Origin: Spirochaeta africana DSM 8902
GTDB taxonomy: Bacteria > Spirochaetota > Spirochaetia > DSM-27196 > DSM-8902
Reading direction: 5' to 3'
NCBI RefSeq assembly: GCF_000242595.2
Contig: NC_017098.1
Location: 1,736,001 to 1,800,000, forward strand
DNA length: 64,000 nt
The notes beneath the pieces were generated by a model. The model was not told where the DNA came from. It saw nothing but the letters and a program-made list of their open reading frames with translations, and made no database searches. Each line of letters opens with the position of its first letter. Position 1 is the stretch's first letter. Position numbers and translations under genes: made by a program. This document shows, in pieces, positions 17,326 through 27,057 of this stretch.

Positions 17326-19473
17326 CTAACGTCGCGGACGCGGAGGTCGACTGTCGCGGCGCGGTGGACGGTTGTCCGAACTGCCTGCCTCATCTGCGCC
17401 CTCGTAAATAAGGCTGAGGTTAACACGCCCCATCTTGTCGATCTCGATGATTCGAACCGGAACTTCCTGGCCCAACTCGAGCACATCATTGACATCGTTG
17501 ATTCGCTGACTGGACATCTTGCTGATATGGCACAGGCCTTCCTTGCCAGGCAGGAACTCGATGAATGCACCGAAATCCACGATTCGTCGCACGACACCAT
17601 CGTACACACGGCCGATCTCCGGCTCTTCCAGCAGTCCGATAAAGGCTGCCTTGGCCTGTTCGGCACTTTTGCTCTCGCGGCAGTAGATGGTAACCGTTCC
17701 GTCATTCTCGATATTGGTTTCAACCGAGAACTTCTCGTTGATACTCTTGATGGTTTTGCCGCCCGGTCCGATCAGCATACCGATCTTCTCGGGATCGACC
17801 TTGAAGTTGATGATGCGCGGCGCATACTCTGACAGGTTCTCCCGGGGTTTGTCGATAACCTGGTCCATGGCGGAAAGGATGTGCAGACGTCCCTGGCGCG
17901 CCTGTTCCAGTGCTGTCTTCATGACTTCCGGCTTGATACGCTTGACCTTGATATCCATCTGAAAAGCGGTGATACCCTTGGTGGTACCGGCAACCTTGAA
18001 GTCCATGTCACCAAGGTGATCCTCTTCTCCCAGGATGTCGCTCAGGACGACACTGTCGGTGCCGTCGGTAATCAGACCCATGGCGATACCGGCAACCGGT
18101 CGCTTCAGAGGCACCCCTGCATTCAACAGTGACAGGGTGCCGCCGCAGACAGTGGCCATTGAACTGGACCCGTTGGATTCCAGAACCTCGGATACCACAC
18201 GGATGGTGTACGGGAAGCCTTCCTTGCCCGGCAGCATCTGACTGAGTGAACGATGCGCCAGATGACCATGGCCGATCTCGCGACGACCGGTACCCATGCG
18301 CCCGGTCTCACCAACCGAGAACGGCGGAAAGTTGTAGTGCAGCATAAAGTTCTCACGGCGATCGCCCTCAATATCGTCCATAATCTGTTCATCATAGACA
18401 GTACCGAGGGTGGTGATAGCCAGTGCCTGGGTTTCGCCCCGGGTAAAGAGGGCTGCGCCATGGGTCCGTGGCAGCACATCAATCTCGCAGGTAATCGGCC
18501 GAATACCATCCGGAGCCCGACCATCGGTGCGCTTCTTGTTCTTGAGGATGCTCTCGCGAACAATCTCCTGTTCAAGATCGTGGAACAGGGAGGAGAACTG
18601 TTTTTCCTTGTCCTCGGGAATGCTGTCACGGAACTTTTCCAGAGTCTCGGTTTTCACGGCCTTGATTGCCGCACCACGAGTAAACTTGCCCAGCACAAAA
18701 CAGGCTTCCATCATTTTCGGACGGGCGTAGTCAAGAATCTCCTGCTGCTTCTCGAGCGGAGCGGGTGCTTCTACCAGGCCAAGTTTTTCCTTGCCGGCAA
18801 GCTTGCGCAGCTCCAGCTGGGCATCACAAATCCGAACGATTGATTCATGGGCAAGCTCGATGGCGTTCAACAGGATCTCCTCGGATACCTCCTGACCGCC
18901 GCCCTCTACCATGGTAATACCATCGTGCGTACCAGCTACAATGATATCAAGGTCGCCTTCCTCAATCTGGGGAAAGGTGGGGTTGATAATATACTCGCCG
19001 TTTACATATCCAACGCGTACTGCGGCTACCGGCCCTTCGAACGGAATATCCGAGATGGTAACTGCGGCAGAGGCGGCACACATCGCCGTTACATCCGGGG
19101 GATTTATCTGGTCGGTAGAAATTACCGTGGGCACGACCTGAATTTCGCGCTTGAAGTCCTTGGAAAACAGCGGTCGCATGGGGCGGTCGATCAGACGACA
19201 AACCAGAACCTCTTTATCCTTGGGTCGACCTTCGCGCTTCAAAAAACCGCCTGGTATTTTACCCGCGGCGTAATATTTCTCGTTGTATTCAACCGACAGG
19301 GGTACAAAATCAAGATCTTCCTTGATGGAGCTCCCACAGCAAGCGGTTGCAATTACGGCGGTGCCCTCCATGCGGGCGAATACTGCACCGTTGGCCTGTT
19401 TCGCCATCCTTCCTGTTTCCAGGATCAGTTCAGACTGTCCTACTTTTACTCTTACTTCTTTTGTATCAAACAT
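17326..19473 (-). CDS. pnp: Polynucleotide phosphorylase
   Basis: Phosphorolytic 3'-5' exoribonuclease of the RNA degradosome. The 715-residue protein has the standard layout: two RNase PH domains separated by a helical domain, a KH domain ([20 protein letters not shown], about 560-580), then an S1 domain ([20 protein letters not shown], about 620-640) and an Arg/Pro-rich tail ([14 protein letters not shown]). The active-site region of the second core domain ([20 protein letters not shown]) is intact. It follows rpsO, the classic arrangement, with a hairpin at 19513-19540 that may be an RNase III or autoregulation site. Confidence 0.97.
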   Translation of the reverse strand: MFDTKEVRVKVGQSELILETGRMAKQANGAVFARMEGTAVIATACCGSSIKEDLDFVPLSVEYNEKYYAAGKIPGGFLKREGRPKDKEVLVCRLIDRPMRPLFSKDFKREIQVVPTVISTDQINPPDVTAMCAASAAVTISDIPFEGPVAAVRVGYVNGEYIINPTFPQIEEGDLDIIVAGTHDGITMVEGGGQEVSEEILLNAIELAHESIVRICDAQLELRKLAGKEKLGLVEAPAPLEKQQEILDYARPKMMEACFVLGKFTRGAAIKAVKTETLEKFRDSIPEDKEKQFSSLFHDLEQEIVRESILKNKKRTDGRAPDGIRPITCEIDVLPRTHGAALFTRGETQALAITTLGTVYDEQIMDDIEGDRRENFMLHYNFPPFSVGETGRMGTGRREIGHGHLAHRSLSQMLPGKEGFPYTIRVVSEVLESNGSSSMATVCGGTLSLLNAGVPLKRPVAGIAMGLITDGTDSVVLSDILGEEDHLGDMDFKVAGTTKGITAFQMDIKVKRIKPEVMKTALEQARQGRLHILSAMDQVIDKPRENLSEYAPRIINFKVDPEKIGMLIGPGGKTIKSINEKFSVETNIENDGTVTIYCRESKSAEQAKAAFIGLLEEPEIGRVYDGVVRRIVDFGAFIEFLPGKEGLCHISKMSSQRINDVNDVLELGQEVPVRIIEIDKMGRVNLSLIYEGADEAGSSDNRPPRRDSRPPRPRR

Positions 19474-19512
19474 AATTAATCCTTGTGCTAAACCAAAGGT
19501 TTAGAAAACATA

Positions 19513-19540
19513 AAGGCGGAGCATACGCGTGCTCCGCCTT
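19513..19540 (-). promoter_or_regulatory. rpsO-pnp intergenic hairpin
   Basis: Perfect 11-bp stem AAGGCGGAGCA / TGCTCCGCCTT with a 6-nt loop, in the gap between rpsO and pnp. On the transcribed strand it is followed by TTATGTTTTC, not a clean U-run, so it may be a leaky terminator or a processing and autoregulatory site as known for rpsO-pnp in other bacteria. Confidence 0.65.
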
Positions 19541-19555
19541 GGCTGGTGAACAAAG

Positions 19556-19825
19556 TTACTTTCGCAGACCGAGCTTTTTTATAAGGGCGCGGTAGCGTTC
19601 AATGTCATTCTTCTGCAGATAGCGCAGCAGACGACGTCGCTGACCAACCAGCTTCAGCAGACCGCGGCGGGTGCTGTGGTCTTTTTTCTGCACCTTCAGG
19701 TGCTCGGTCAGATCGTTAATGCGCTTGGTCAGCAGTGCAACCTGTACATCAGTGTTGCCCGTATCCTGGGCATTGTTGCCGTGTTCCTCGACAACCGAGG
19801 CAATCTCTTCTTTTTTGAGAGCCAT
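19556..19825 (-). CDS. rpsO: Ribosomal protein S15
   Basis: An 89-residue primary 16S rRNA-binding protein of the 30S platform. Sequence landmarks are [22 protein letters not shown] and the basic [20 protein letters not shown] (about 50-69), the S15 signature. The ATG at 19825 has GGAG 8 nt upstream; an open frame to 19879 adds residues not found in S15. It sits 13 bp after ribF and before pnp, as in many bacteria. Confidence 0.97.
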   Translation of the reverse strand: MALKKEEIASVVEEHGNNAQDTGNTDVQVALLTKRINDLTEHLKVQKKDHSTRRGLLKLVGQRRRLLRYLQKNDIERYRALIKKLGLRK

Positions 19826-19838
19826 GCAGTAATCTCCT

Positions 19839-20621
19839 TTACTCTGAATCCTGTGTAATCTGACGCAATTGTAGCGCATAGAATGATTCTATGCTACTGC
19901 TTGTTGCGTCGCTGGAACCCAAGCAAACGCTCAGATTCATGGTGTGCAGTTCTCCGTCAGCAACGGCTGCAGGCACCATATACCGCCCCGAAGGCGGCAG
20001 TATGATATCGGCATTATCGCGATGATGCAGCAATGCGGCTGTTTCTACCCAGTACGGCCGACCGGTAAGCCTGGCATACTGCGCAAGGTCACCCGCGGCG
20101 ACTGCATCGCGCAACCGACTGCTGCTGACACGTACGCCATCAACGAGGACCGGGGTAAAAACGATAATCTCCGGCGAAGGCGATTGCCCGGCAAAGAATC
20201 GCTTGATCCCGGCCGAGTTCAGACTCCCGTTTTTTCCCATTCTGAAATCATCGCCAAGCGCCAGATGCCTGATAGTAATGCATCGTGACACGATATTCCA
20301 GAAATCCTCACCCTTCATTCTACTGAATTTCCGGGTAAAGTCAATCAGCACCGTCTCTTGCACGCCCAGCTCCTGCAAACACTCAAGCCGCTGTCGCAGG
20401 CTTTGCACATTACGATGCTGGGCATGGCGGGTGTGTCGTTTAGGGGACGCACGAAAGGTAAATACCATCGACCGCACCCGGTGCTCTGCACTGTAGCGGC
20501 AAATCGAAGTAATCAGCTCCTGATGACCGAGGTGAACCCCGTCAAAGACCCCGATTGTAACCGCGGCCGGTACTGCATGGCTATCCCTGGAAATAAACTC
20601 ATCCCATTCACTGACTATCAC
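19839..20621 (-). CDS. ribF: RibF-like FMN adenylyltransferase, flavokinase domain not recognisable
   Basis: RibF normally carries an N-terminal FAD synthetase (FMN adenylyltransferase) and a C-terminal riboflavin kinase, about 310 residues. Here the nucleotidyltransferase half is clear: [17 protein letters not shown] (H-x-G-H nucleotide site), [41 protein letters not shown] and [14 protein letters not shown]. After the linker LTGRPYWV only about 65 residues remain, and the kinase motif G-(F/Y)-PTAN is absent, so the kinase domain seems lost or strongly degenerate. I prefer GTG 20621 (GCGAGG 8 nt upstream, 260 residues) to TTG 20648. It overlaps truB by 14 bp. Confidence 0.85.
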   Translation of the reverse strand: MIVSEWDEFISRDSHAVPAAVTIGVFDGVHLGHQELITSICRYSAEHRVRSMVFTFRASPKRHTRHAQHRNVQSLRQRLECLQELGVQETVLIDFTRKFSRMKGEDFWNIVSRCITIRHLALGDDFRMGKNGSLNSAGIKRFFAGQSPSPEIIVFTPVLVDGVRVSSSRLRDAVAAGDLAQYARLTGRPYWVETAALLHHRDNADIILPPSGRYMVPAAVADGELHTMNLSVCLGSSDATSSSIESFYALQLRQITQDSE

Positions 20622-21537
20622 AGGTCGTGCCTCGCTGCAGGGTAACAAAATCGTACATCAGGCCGGTATCCCCGATCCTGATCTGGCCGGCGAATTCATT
20701 GCCTGGCAGGAATACCCCGAAAACAGTATCGGTGCCAGCCGGGATCTCCCGGGAGAACCATTCATGCTGCAGCGGCCGCCCCATGGAAAAAGGGGCTGCA
20801 TATTCCGGTCGCAGCTGGAGAACCGGTCTGCCGGTAAATCGGGTATAGGTCGCCTCGCCTGACTGCAGGCTTGCAGTCATGGCGTGACTGTTGCCCTGAA
20901 ATGCCTCCGGGGCTACTGCATCCGCCACCTGAAAGGGGCCAATAGCGGTACGGGTCAGCGATATCAGATGGCCGCAGGTGCCAAGCTGCAGCGCCAGATC
21001 TCGTGCCAGTGATCGGATGTAGGTACCTGCCCCACAGACCACATCGATGGTTATACCATCATCTCTCTGGTGCAGAAGTGATATCTGTTCGATATACACC
21101 TCGCGTGACGGGATGGTAAACTCCTGTCCGGCGCGTGCCAGGGCATAAGCACGACGTCCGTTTATGTGTACCGCACTATGGGCTGGCGGCACCTGCTGAA
21201 TGGTACCGGTAAATTTACGGAAGGCATGCTCGATATCTTCAGCAGCAAGAGCCGGCACCGGACAGCTACGGACAGGCTCACCCTCGGGGTCCAGGGTATC
21301 CGTCTGCTCACCGAACCGGATTTCCGCGGTGTAGCGTTTCAGAAACCGGTGGGAGCAGTCAGCAAGTTTGGTATAGCTCCCCACGACCGCAATCAATAGG
21401 CCATCCGCAAAGGGATCAAGGGTGCCGGTGTGCCCCAGTTTGTATCTGCGAGGCAGGCTGCGTTTGATCGGGGCGAGCGCCTTGAATGAGGATACCCCGG
21501 CGGGCTTGTACAGCAGCAGCAGGCCATGAGGATTCAC
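20608..21537 (-). CDS. truB: tRNA pseudouridine-55 synthase
   Basis: Makes pseudouridine 55 in the T-loop of tRNAs and acts as a tRNA chaperone. The catalytic motif is intact: KLGHTGTLDPFADGLL (about 34-49) with the nucleophilic Asp, preceded by LLLYKPAGVSSF. Other family segments are YTAEIRFGEQTDTLDPEG and GAGTYIRSLARDLA. The 309-residue length is normal for the bacterial TruB. Position between rbfA and ribF in the rimP-nusA-infB operon is the conserved bacterial order. Confidence 0.96.
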   Translation of the reverse strand: MNPHGLLLLYKPAGVSSFKALAPIKRSLPRRYKLGHTGTLDPFADGLLIAVVGSYTKLADCSHRFLKRYTAEIRFGEQTDTLDPEGEPVRSCPVPALAAEDIEHAFRKFTGTIQQVPPAHSAVHINGRRAYALARAGQEFTIPSREVYIEQISLLHQRDDGITIDVVCGAGTYIRSLARDLALQLGTCGHLISLTRTAIGPFQVADAVAPEAFQGNSHAMTASLQSGEATYTRFTGRPVLQLRPEYAAPFSMGRPLQHEWFSREIPAGTDTVFGVFLPGNEFAGQIRIGDTGLMYDFVTLQRGTTCDSQ

Positions 21538-21546
21538 AGGCCTGCC

Positions 21547-21882
21547 TCAGGTGTCGGAAAGCTTCTGGATGATGTCAAATCCCTCGGCGATCGAGGTGTC
21601 GGCGACAAACAGTACCCGGGGGGTCTGGCGGGTATTCAGTACCTTGCCAAGTCGCCCCTGGATAAAGCCGGCTGCGCTGTTAAGCCCGGCAACACTGCGT
21701 TCCAGGGCCTTGTCATCCATATATCCGCTGATAAATATCCGGGCCCGGGAAAAATCCCGGGCAACAATTACTCTGGACACCGAGGCCAGCGGGTTAACCC
21801 TCGGGTCCTTGATCTGGCGACCGACGATGAGCTCACCGATGGTCTCCGCGATCTGATGCTGTATTCGTTCCTGGCGATGCAT
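21547..21882 (-). CDS. rbfA: Ribosome-binding factor A
   Basis: A 111-residue KH-like 16S rRNA 5'-end maturation factor needed for late 30S assembly and cold growth. The N-terminus RQERIQHQIAETIGELIVG and the pattern ...DPRVNPLASVSRVIVARDFSRARIFISG, with the C-terminal TPRVLFVADTSIAEGFDI, match RbfA. It lies 2 bp after the infB stop and 9 bp before truB in the same operon. Confidence 0.94.
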   Translation of the reverse strand: MHRQERIQHQIAETIGELIVGRQIKDPRVNPLASVSRVIVARDFSRARIFISGYMDDKALERSVAGLNSAAGFIQGRLGKVLNTRQTPRVLFVADTSIAEGFDIIQKLSDT

Positions 21883-21884
21883 AG

Positions 21885-24614
21885 CTATTTGGAATCCGAA
21901 AGCTTTTTCGCGACTTCTTTCACGATATACGGCTCAAGAATATCCCCGACCTTCAGGTCATTGTAATTCTCGATACCGATACCACACTCGAAACCGGACT
22001 CGACAGCCTTGACATCATCCTTAAAGCGCTTGAGCGAGGATATCTTGCCGTTGTGGACCTCGACATTGTCGCGGAACACGCGCAGATTGCATCCTCGGGT
22101 CACTCGCCCTTCGGTCACATAACAACCGGCGATCAGGCCGATCTTGGGTACCTTGAAGGTTTCCCGCACCTCGATGGCGCCAATTGATTCCTCATGAAGC
22201 TCGGGTGCCAGCAGGCCTTCCATAGCAGACCGGATGTCCTCGACTGCGTCGTAGATGATGTTGTACTTGCGAATCTCTACCTTTTCCTGCTCGGCAAGCA
22301 TGGCTGCCCGCGGGGTTGGCCGCACATGGAAACCAACCACGATAGCATTGGACGCAGCGGCGAGCATCACATCCTTCTCGTTGATTGCACCGGCTGAGGA
22401 GTGTATCGACACCAGCCGAATCTCGCGCGTACTGAGTTTTTCCAGCGAAGATCGCAGTGCCTCTACCGATCCCTGTACATCACCCTTGATAACAACCTTG
22501 AGCTCCTGAATCTCGCCATCCTGAATGGAGTCGTAAAGGTTGTCCAGGGTAACCTTTTTGACGTTCCGGGCTTCCTCGACCTTACGCAGTTCCTGTCGTT
22601 TACTGCCGATCTGACGGGCAAACTTTTCGGAATCGGTCGCCTGGAAGGGATCCCCGGCATTCGGCATGCCGGTAAACCCGAGGATCTCGACCGGCATCGA
22701 CGGGGTTGCTGATTTAACCTTCTCGCCGCGATCGTTGAACATGGCCCGGACCTTGCCGTGAAAAACACCGGCGACAAAGCTGTCACCAACTGACAGGGTT
22801 CCCCGTTCAATCAGCACAGTGGAAACCGTACCGCGCCCCTGATCAACCTTGGATTCGATAACGTGTCCCTCGGCATTGGTTTCATGATTCGCCTTGAGTT
22901 CAAGCACATCGGCCTGCAGAAAGACGGTGTCCAGCAGTTCCGCAATACCCTGACGCTTCAGCGCAGAGATCTCGGCATACAGCGTGCTGCCGCCCCACTC
23001 TTCCGGCATCAGATCGAGCTCGGACAGCTGCTGTCGCACACGATCGGGGTTCGCTTCCGGGAGATCCACCTTGTTTATTGCCACAATAATGGGCACGCCG
23101 GCAGCTTTGGCATGATCGATTGCCTCGCGTGTTTGCGGCATAACCCCGTCGTTGGCTGCGACTACCAGGATAACGATATCGGTCACCTGGGCACCGCGTG
23201 CACGCATCAGGGTAAAGGCCTCATGGCCTGGAGTATCCAGAAAAGTAATGTCACCATGCTTGGTGTGCACCTGATACGCACCGATATGCTGGGTGATACC
23301 ACCGAACTCTCCCTGAGCTACATCGGTGGTCCGGATAGCATCAAGCAGTTTGGTTTTACCATGATCAACGTGCCCCATAACCGTGATGATGGGAGGACGC
23401 TTCTTGAGATCCTCTTCCTTGTCCTCTTCAGTCTCGATGATGGTTTCGTCATACAGCGAAACAATGTTCACCTTACAGCTGAACTCGGATGCCAGGATCT
23501 CGGCCGTCTCGGCGTCTATCTGCTGGTTGATGGTTACCATCATACCCATCCCCATGAGCTTCCCGATAAGGTCGGAGGCCTTGAGATTCATCTTTTTGGC
23601 CAGCTCGGAGACGGTGACAACCTCCATGATATCGATCTCTTTCGGTACCGACTGCACCTTGGGACGTTTGGTCTTCTTGTAGTTGATGACCTTTTCCTGA
23701 TGCCGATCACGTCGGTAGTTGTCTTTCTTTTTCGACTTGAAAAAACGTTTCTGCTGCGGCTTGCCGGCAGCATCTGCATCGGGTCGCGTCGGTGCCCCAC
23801 CGGGAGGTCCGCCCGGCTTTCGCCCGGGACCGCCCGGTCCTGGCCGACCGCCGCCAAAACGACCACCCACCTGGGGAGGCCTGGAGTCGCGACCGCGCCC
23901 TGCCGGCGGTCCGCCAGCGGGTCGTGCGGGACCACGTCCCGGAGGTCGGCTACTGTCAGCCGTACGGCGTCGCTCGGGTGCAGCCGAGCTCGCCGGGCGT
24001 TTCGGTCGATACACCTCGACTCCGCTGCGTTTCTGGGGCTTGCGCTCCTTGGTGACCGCGGGCTTCCCGTCCGGCGTCCATACAGACTTGTTACCGCTGG
24101 ACTTTTTGGGCTCACCGGCAGATTCGCCGGACGCAGTATCTCCGGCTGCCGGAGCGGATTTCTTCTCGCTGGCCGCCGGCTGTGCCGGATCGGTATCGGG
24201 AACAGCCTCCTTCGGCTTTACGGTCTTTTTCTCAGCTTCGGCAGCCGGTTTGGCCGGCTTGGCCGGTGGATTTTCGGCTCCGGCTGCAGCTCCGGGAGCA
24301 TTCGGTGCGGGCGCAGCTGGTTTGGTCGCAGCCGGCTTGGCTGCGGCCGGTTTGGCCTCGGCCTTCGCCTCGGGTTTTGCTTCGGCAGCCGGTTTTGACG
24401 GGGCAGTATCCGGGACGGTTTTTGCGCTTTCAGCAGCCGGTTTTTCCGCTGCATCGGAGGGCTTTGCTCCTGCGGGCTTTTGCCCCTTGCGAATTACCAC
24501 GACTCGCTTCTTCTTTTTTGGCTGCTCGCCGGTTTTCTCGGCAGCCGCCGGCTCTTTCTTATGCTTTATAAGAGTTGCCTTTGGTTTTTTATCTTTTTCC
24601 TGGTCTGTAGACAT
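21885..24614 (-). CDS. infB: Translation initiation factor IF-2
   Basis: GTPase that brings initiator tRNA to the 30S subunit. The 909-residue protein has the G1 box [12 protein letters not shown] (about 415), the IGAYQV region, G3 DTPGHEAF, G4 NKVD and the C-terminal IF2 domains ending near [14 protein letters not shown]. Residues about 30-330 are a long low-complexity extension: Ala/Pro/Lys-rich repeats ([19 protein letters not shown]) followed by a Gly/Pro/Arg-rich stretch. The IF-2 N-domain proper ([20 protein letters not shown]) begins near 340. The repetitive extension explains the long antisense open frames on the plus strand here. Confidence 0.97.
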   Translation of the reverse strand: MSTDQEKDKKPKATLIKHKKEPAAAEKTGEQPKKKKRVVVIRKGQKPAGAKPSDAAEKPAAESAKTVPDTAPSKPAAEAKPEAKAEAKPAAAKPAATKPAAPAPNAPGAAAGAENPPAKPAKPAAEAEKKTVKPKEAVPDTDPAQPAASEKKSAPAAGDTASGESAGEPKKSSGNKSVWTPDGKPAVTKERKPQKRSGVEVYRPKRPASSAAPERRRTADSSRPPGRGPARPAGGPPAGRGRDSRPPQVGGRFGGGRPGPGGPGRKPGGPPGGAPTRPDADAAGKPQQKRFFKSKKKDNYRRDRHQEKVINYKKTKRPKVQSVPKEIDIMEVVTVSELAKKMNLKASDLIGKLMGMGMMVTINQQIDAETAEILASEFSCKVNIVSLYDETIIETEEDKEEDLKKRPPIITVMGHVDHGKTKLLDAIRTTDVAQGEFGGITQHIGAYQVHTKHGDITFLDTPGHEAFTLMRARGAQVTDIVILVVAANDGVMPQTREAIDHAKAAGVPIIVAINKVDLPEANPDRVRQQLSELDLMPEEWGGSTLYAEISALKRQGIAELLDTVFLQADVLELKANHETNAEGHVIESKVDQGRGTVSTVLIERGTLSVGDSFVAGVFHGKVRAMFNDRGEKVKSATPSMPVEILGFTGMPNAGDPFQATDSEKFARQIGSKRQELRKVEEARNVKKVTLDNLYDSIQDGEIQELKVVIKGDVQGSVEALRSSLEKLSTREIRLVSIHSSAGAINEKDVMLAAASNAIVVGFHVRPTPRAAMLAEQEKVEIRKYNIIYDAVEDIRSAMEGLLAPELHEESIGAIEVRETFKVPKIGLIAGCYVTEGRVTRGCNLRVFRDNVEVHNGKISSLKRFKDDVKAVESGFECGIGIENYNDLKVGDILEPYIVKEVAKKLSDSK

Positions 24615-24810
24615 ACTACCCCTTTATCCTACTCTATCGTCCTGCCGCATAGCAGCGGCGCTGCCTACGGCCGGAAAACCGGCCGTCTACATAAAACAGG
24701 CGGAACAGAAGAAGCAGATCCCGCCAGGCAGCGTATATGCGTATAGTATCATTCTCCATGTTCTTCATCAATGCCTAACAGCCAGAACAGGAAAACTACA
24801 CCCCGGAGTC
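24615..24810 (-). other. nusA-infB intergenic region with two hairpins and a possible small ORF
   Basis: A 196-bp gap inside the operon. It contains a perfect 8-bp stem ACGGCCGG / CCGGCCGT with a 4-nt loop (24667-24686) and a second GC-rich hairpin just beyond it towards infB; neither has a T-run, so they look like mRNA processing or stabilising elements. A small minus-strand frame begins ATG AAG AAC ATG GAG and runs about 45 codons through both hairpins, but its ribosome site is weak and the product is unrecognised. The ylxR gene often found here is absent. Confidence 0.35.
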
Positions 24811-26466
24811 TCAGGACTCCTCGTCCTCATCGATAATCTCTACTGCATCAGCGATGATTTCGTTCAGCTGCTTGATGTCGTCGGCAGAAATACCTTCGAT
24901 GTCTTCAAGCTCTTCCGCCCGGGTGGTAATTACATCGATCAGTTCAACGATGTCATCGATACCGGCCTCGACAAGCGCATTGATTACATGCTCCGGAACA
25001 CCGGGCAGTTCGGAGATATGCTGAATCTCTTCAGATTCCTCGTCATCTTCCTCATCCTGCTCGTCCTGATCAGTTGCATCAGCCTCGTCATCTTCTTCAT
25101 ACTCGTCATCGTCGTAGTATTCGTCGTCCTGATCGTCTTCCTCGTCGTAGTCGTACTCGTCCTCAACGATCTCGACATTTTCCGCAACGATTCTTTGCAG
25201 ATCGGCTACATCACTGTCACTGAGACCCTCGATAGCCTGGAGGTCTTCCTCGGAAAGGGCTACCAGATCCTCGATATAGATATTCCCGTGTTCTTCCAGG
25301 ATATCGACAAGCCGCGGGGCGATCCCGGGCAACTCACGGATCTGGGTGATCTCTTCCTGCTCCTGGTCATAGTCACCAAACAGTGCAGAAACCGCTCGCT
25401 TGGATTCTGCACTGATGTCCATCTCGGCGAACTGTTCCGGGGTTTTCACATCCACATTCCAGTCTACCAGACGATTGGCCAGGCGCACGTTCAGCCCTTG
25501 CTTACCGATTGCCACCGAAAGCTGGTTATCGGGAACAATGGCCAGCGCCTGACGCTTGCCCTCATCCAGCACAACGACCTGCTCAACCTCTGCAGGCGAC
25601 AGGGCGTTCCGGATGTACTCACGGGGATCTGGCGAGTACTTCAGGATATCGATCTTCTCGCCTTCCAGTTCGCGCACAATCGCCTGGATCCGCACCCCTT
25701 TCACCCCGACACATGCACCAACAGGGTCAACATCCTCCCGATGGCTGTATACCGCAATCTTGGTACGATACCCGGGTTCGCGGACAATCTTCATAATTTC
25801 AACGGTCTTGTCGTATACCTCGGGAACCTCAAGCTCGAATATCCGCTTTACGAACTCCGGATGGGTGCGAGACAGCACGATCTGCAGACCGTGGGTGGCC
25901 TTGACTACCTCGAATATAAGCGCCTTGATGCGGTCATTCTGTCGATAGGCTTCGCGCGGGCTTTGATAGCGCTTGGGCATAATCCCTTCGGTTTTGCCAA
26001 GATCCACGAAGATAGTCCCGTTCCGCTCGCGCTGGTAATACCCGATTATCATCTCCCCTTCCTTCTCCTTGAACTCGGAGTACAGGGTGTCCTTCTGGAT
26101 ATCACGCATGGTCTGCTTGGCTTTCTGCTTCGCACTCTGGATTGCACTGCGGTCGAATTCCTGGGGGTTGATCTCGATCAGCAGTTCATCGCCAATCTCA
26201 CACTCCTCGTTAAGCTGCAGGGCTTCGGACAATGGAATCTCCATTACCGGATCATCCAGATCATCGTCGGGGACGATCTTCTTTTGAGCGAACAGAGATA
26301 CCTCTGCACCATCGTCAGAGAAGCGCACTACCGCATTCTCTACGGTATCAAAGGTACGCTTGTAGGCAGCGTAGAGAAACTCCTCGATTGTGTGTCGTAC
26401 CAGATCCTCGGAAATTCCCTTGTCCTGTACGATTAAGCGGATAGCATCCGCGAGACCAGCGGCCAT
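24811..26466 (-). CDS. nusA: Transcription factor NusA with acidic C-terminal insert
   Basis: RNA polymerase-associated pausing, termination and antitermination factor. The 551-residue product has the NusA N-domain, an S1 domain (GTIFVDLGKTEGIMPKRY), and two KH domains (VGACVGVKGVRIQAIVREL; LSVAIGKQGLNVRLANRL). Two helix-hairpin-helix repeats follow, starting ELPGIAPRLVDIL and ELPGVPEHVINAL. Between the repeats, residues about 434-479 are almost all Asp/Glu/Tyr (for example EEDDQDDEYYDDDEYEEDDE). C-terminal repeat domains in E. coli NusA are autoinhibitory and bind RNAP alpha or lambda N; an acidic linker of this kind is unusual. It is 2 bp downstream of rimP. Confidence 0.96.
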   Translation of the reverse strand: MAAGLADAIRLIVQDKGISEDLVRHTIEEFLYAAYKRTFDTVENAVVRFSDDGAEVSLFAQKKIVPDDDLDDPVMEIPLSEALQLNEECEIGDELLIEINPQEFDRSAIQSAKQKAKQTMRDIQKDTLYSEFKEKEGEMIIGYYQRERNGTIFVDLGKTEGIMPKRYQSPREAYRQNDRIKALIFEVVKATHGLQIVLSRTHPEFVKRIFELEVPEVYDKTVEIMKIVREPGYRTKIAVYSHREDVDPVGACVGVKGVRIQAIVRELEGEKIDILKYSPDPREYIRNALSPAEVEQVVVLDEGKRQALAIVPDNQLSVAIGKQGLNVRLANRLVDWNVDVKTPEQFAEMDISAESKRAVSALFGDYDQEQEEITQIRELPGIAPRLVDILEEHGNIYIEDLVALSEEDLQAIEGLSDSDVADLQRIVAENVEIVEDEYDYDEEDDQDDEYYDDDEYEEDDEADATDQDEQDEEDDEESEEIQHISELPGVPEHVINALVEAGIDDIVELIDVITTRAEELEDIEGISADDIKQLNEIIADAVEIIDEDEES

Positions 26467-26468
26467 AT

Positions 26469-26927
26469 TTACCTCCTGTCCTGCTGCGAATCAAGTTTCG
26501 CCTTGCGAATCATCGCGCGGGAAATTCTGTGTGTGTCGGATTCCTGTTCAATGGTAATTGTCTCTTCATCGGCGGCAACCAGCACACCGCGGATCCATTC
26601 GCTGTCGTCTACCGGCAGAATGCGGATCCCTTTACCGATAAAGATTGCATACTCACGATCGTTTTTGAGATTCCGGTCAATCCCGGGTGTGGAGATCTCA
26701 AGGCTCAGCTCATGACCATGCGGGTCGAGCATCTCCATGCGGGCCTGCACGGTACGATGAACCTGTTCAAGATCCTTGTGCCCGAGACCCTCGGATCGAT
26801 AGAGAATCAGCACAAGGTGACGACGTCCCTTGGCAATGGCAAACGAAAGATCGACAATCGTGATGCCAAGCCCCTCGACAATCGGACTGAGTTCCTCCAG
26901 TAATTCCTGTTCCTTCGGGTTCACCAT
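26469..26927 (-). CDS. rimP: Ribosome maturation factor RimP
   Basis: A 152-residue 30S assembly factor. The family pattern is present: LGITIVDLSFAIAKGRRHLVLILYR in the N-domain, then VHRTVQARMEMLDPHGHELSLEISTPGIDRNL (split by positions about 55-90) with the conserved E-x-S-(S/T)-PG-(I/L)-(D/R), and an SH3-like C-terminal domain. The start ATG at 26927 has AAGGAT upstream. It is the first gene of the rimP-nusA-infB operon, behind a leader with a terminator-like hairpin. Confidence 0.94.
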   Translation of the reverse strand: MVNPKEQELLEELSPIVEGLGITIVDLSFAIAKGRRHLVLILYRSEGLGHKDLEQVHRTVQARMEMLDPHGHELSLEISTPGIDRNLKNDREYAIFIGKGIRILPVDDSEWIRGVLVAADEETITIEQESDTHRISRAMIRKAKLDSQQDRR

Positions 26928-26973
26928 AGATCCTTATTCGTAAAAATATCATGATTTCCAACCGGCTGCGTAT

Positions 26974-27002
26974 AAAAAAAAGAGCCGGTTGCCGACTCTT
27001 TT
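26974..27002 (-). terminator. Terminator hairpin in the rimP leader (comF terminator / candidate attenuator)
   Basis: On the minus strand, stem AAAAGAGTCGG / CCGGCTCTTTT (one G-T wobble) with a CAA loop, followed by a run of T. It lies downstream of both the comF stop and the predicted rimP promoter, so it can terminate comF read-through and also attenuate rimP-nusA-infB. Alternative pairings exist: plus-strand AGCCGGTTG (26983-26991) pairs perfectly with CAACCGGCT (26959-26967), and CGGTTG (26986-26991) with CAACCG (27007-27012). Confidence 0.8.
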
Positions 27003-27028
27003 GTTCCAACCGTTATGCATGTACGCAA

Positions 27029-27057
27029 ACCATAGGCTTTTGCGCCAATTGTGTCAA
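27029..27057 (-). promoter_or_regulatory. Promoter of the rimP-nusA-infB operon
   Basis: On the minus strand, TTGACA (27057-27052), 17 bp spacer, TATGGT (27034-27029). The -35 overlaps the comF stop codon. Predicted start is about 27022, about 95 nt upstream of rimP and before the hairpin at 26974-27002. Confidence 0.75.

Noticed and set aside
17319-17723. Long N-terminal extension of dut
   Set aside because: It is inside the pnp S1/KH region in another frame; ATG 17318 gives the normal dUTPase length.
22863-24398. A 511-codon plus-strand frame opposite infB
   Set aside because: Shadow of IF-2; low-complexity product and no ribosome site.
23719-26436. A 905-codon open frame on the plus strand opposite infB and nusA
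   Set aside because: It is antisense to two certain genes, spans their gap and hairpins, and exists because of the Ala/Pro/Lys-rich and Asp/Glu-rich codon runs on the other strand; no domain or start signal.
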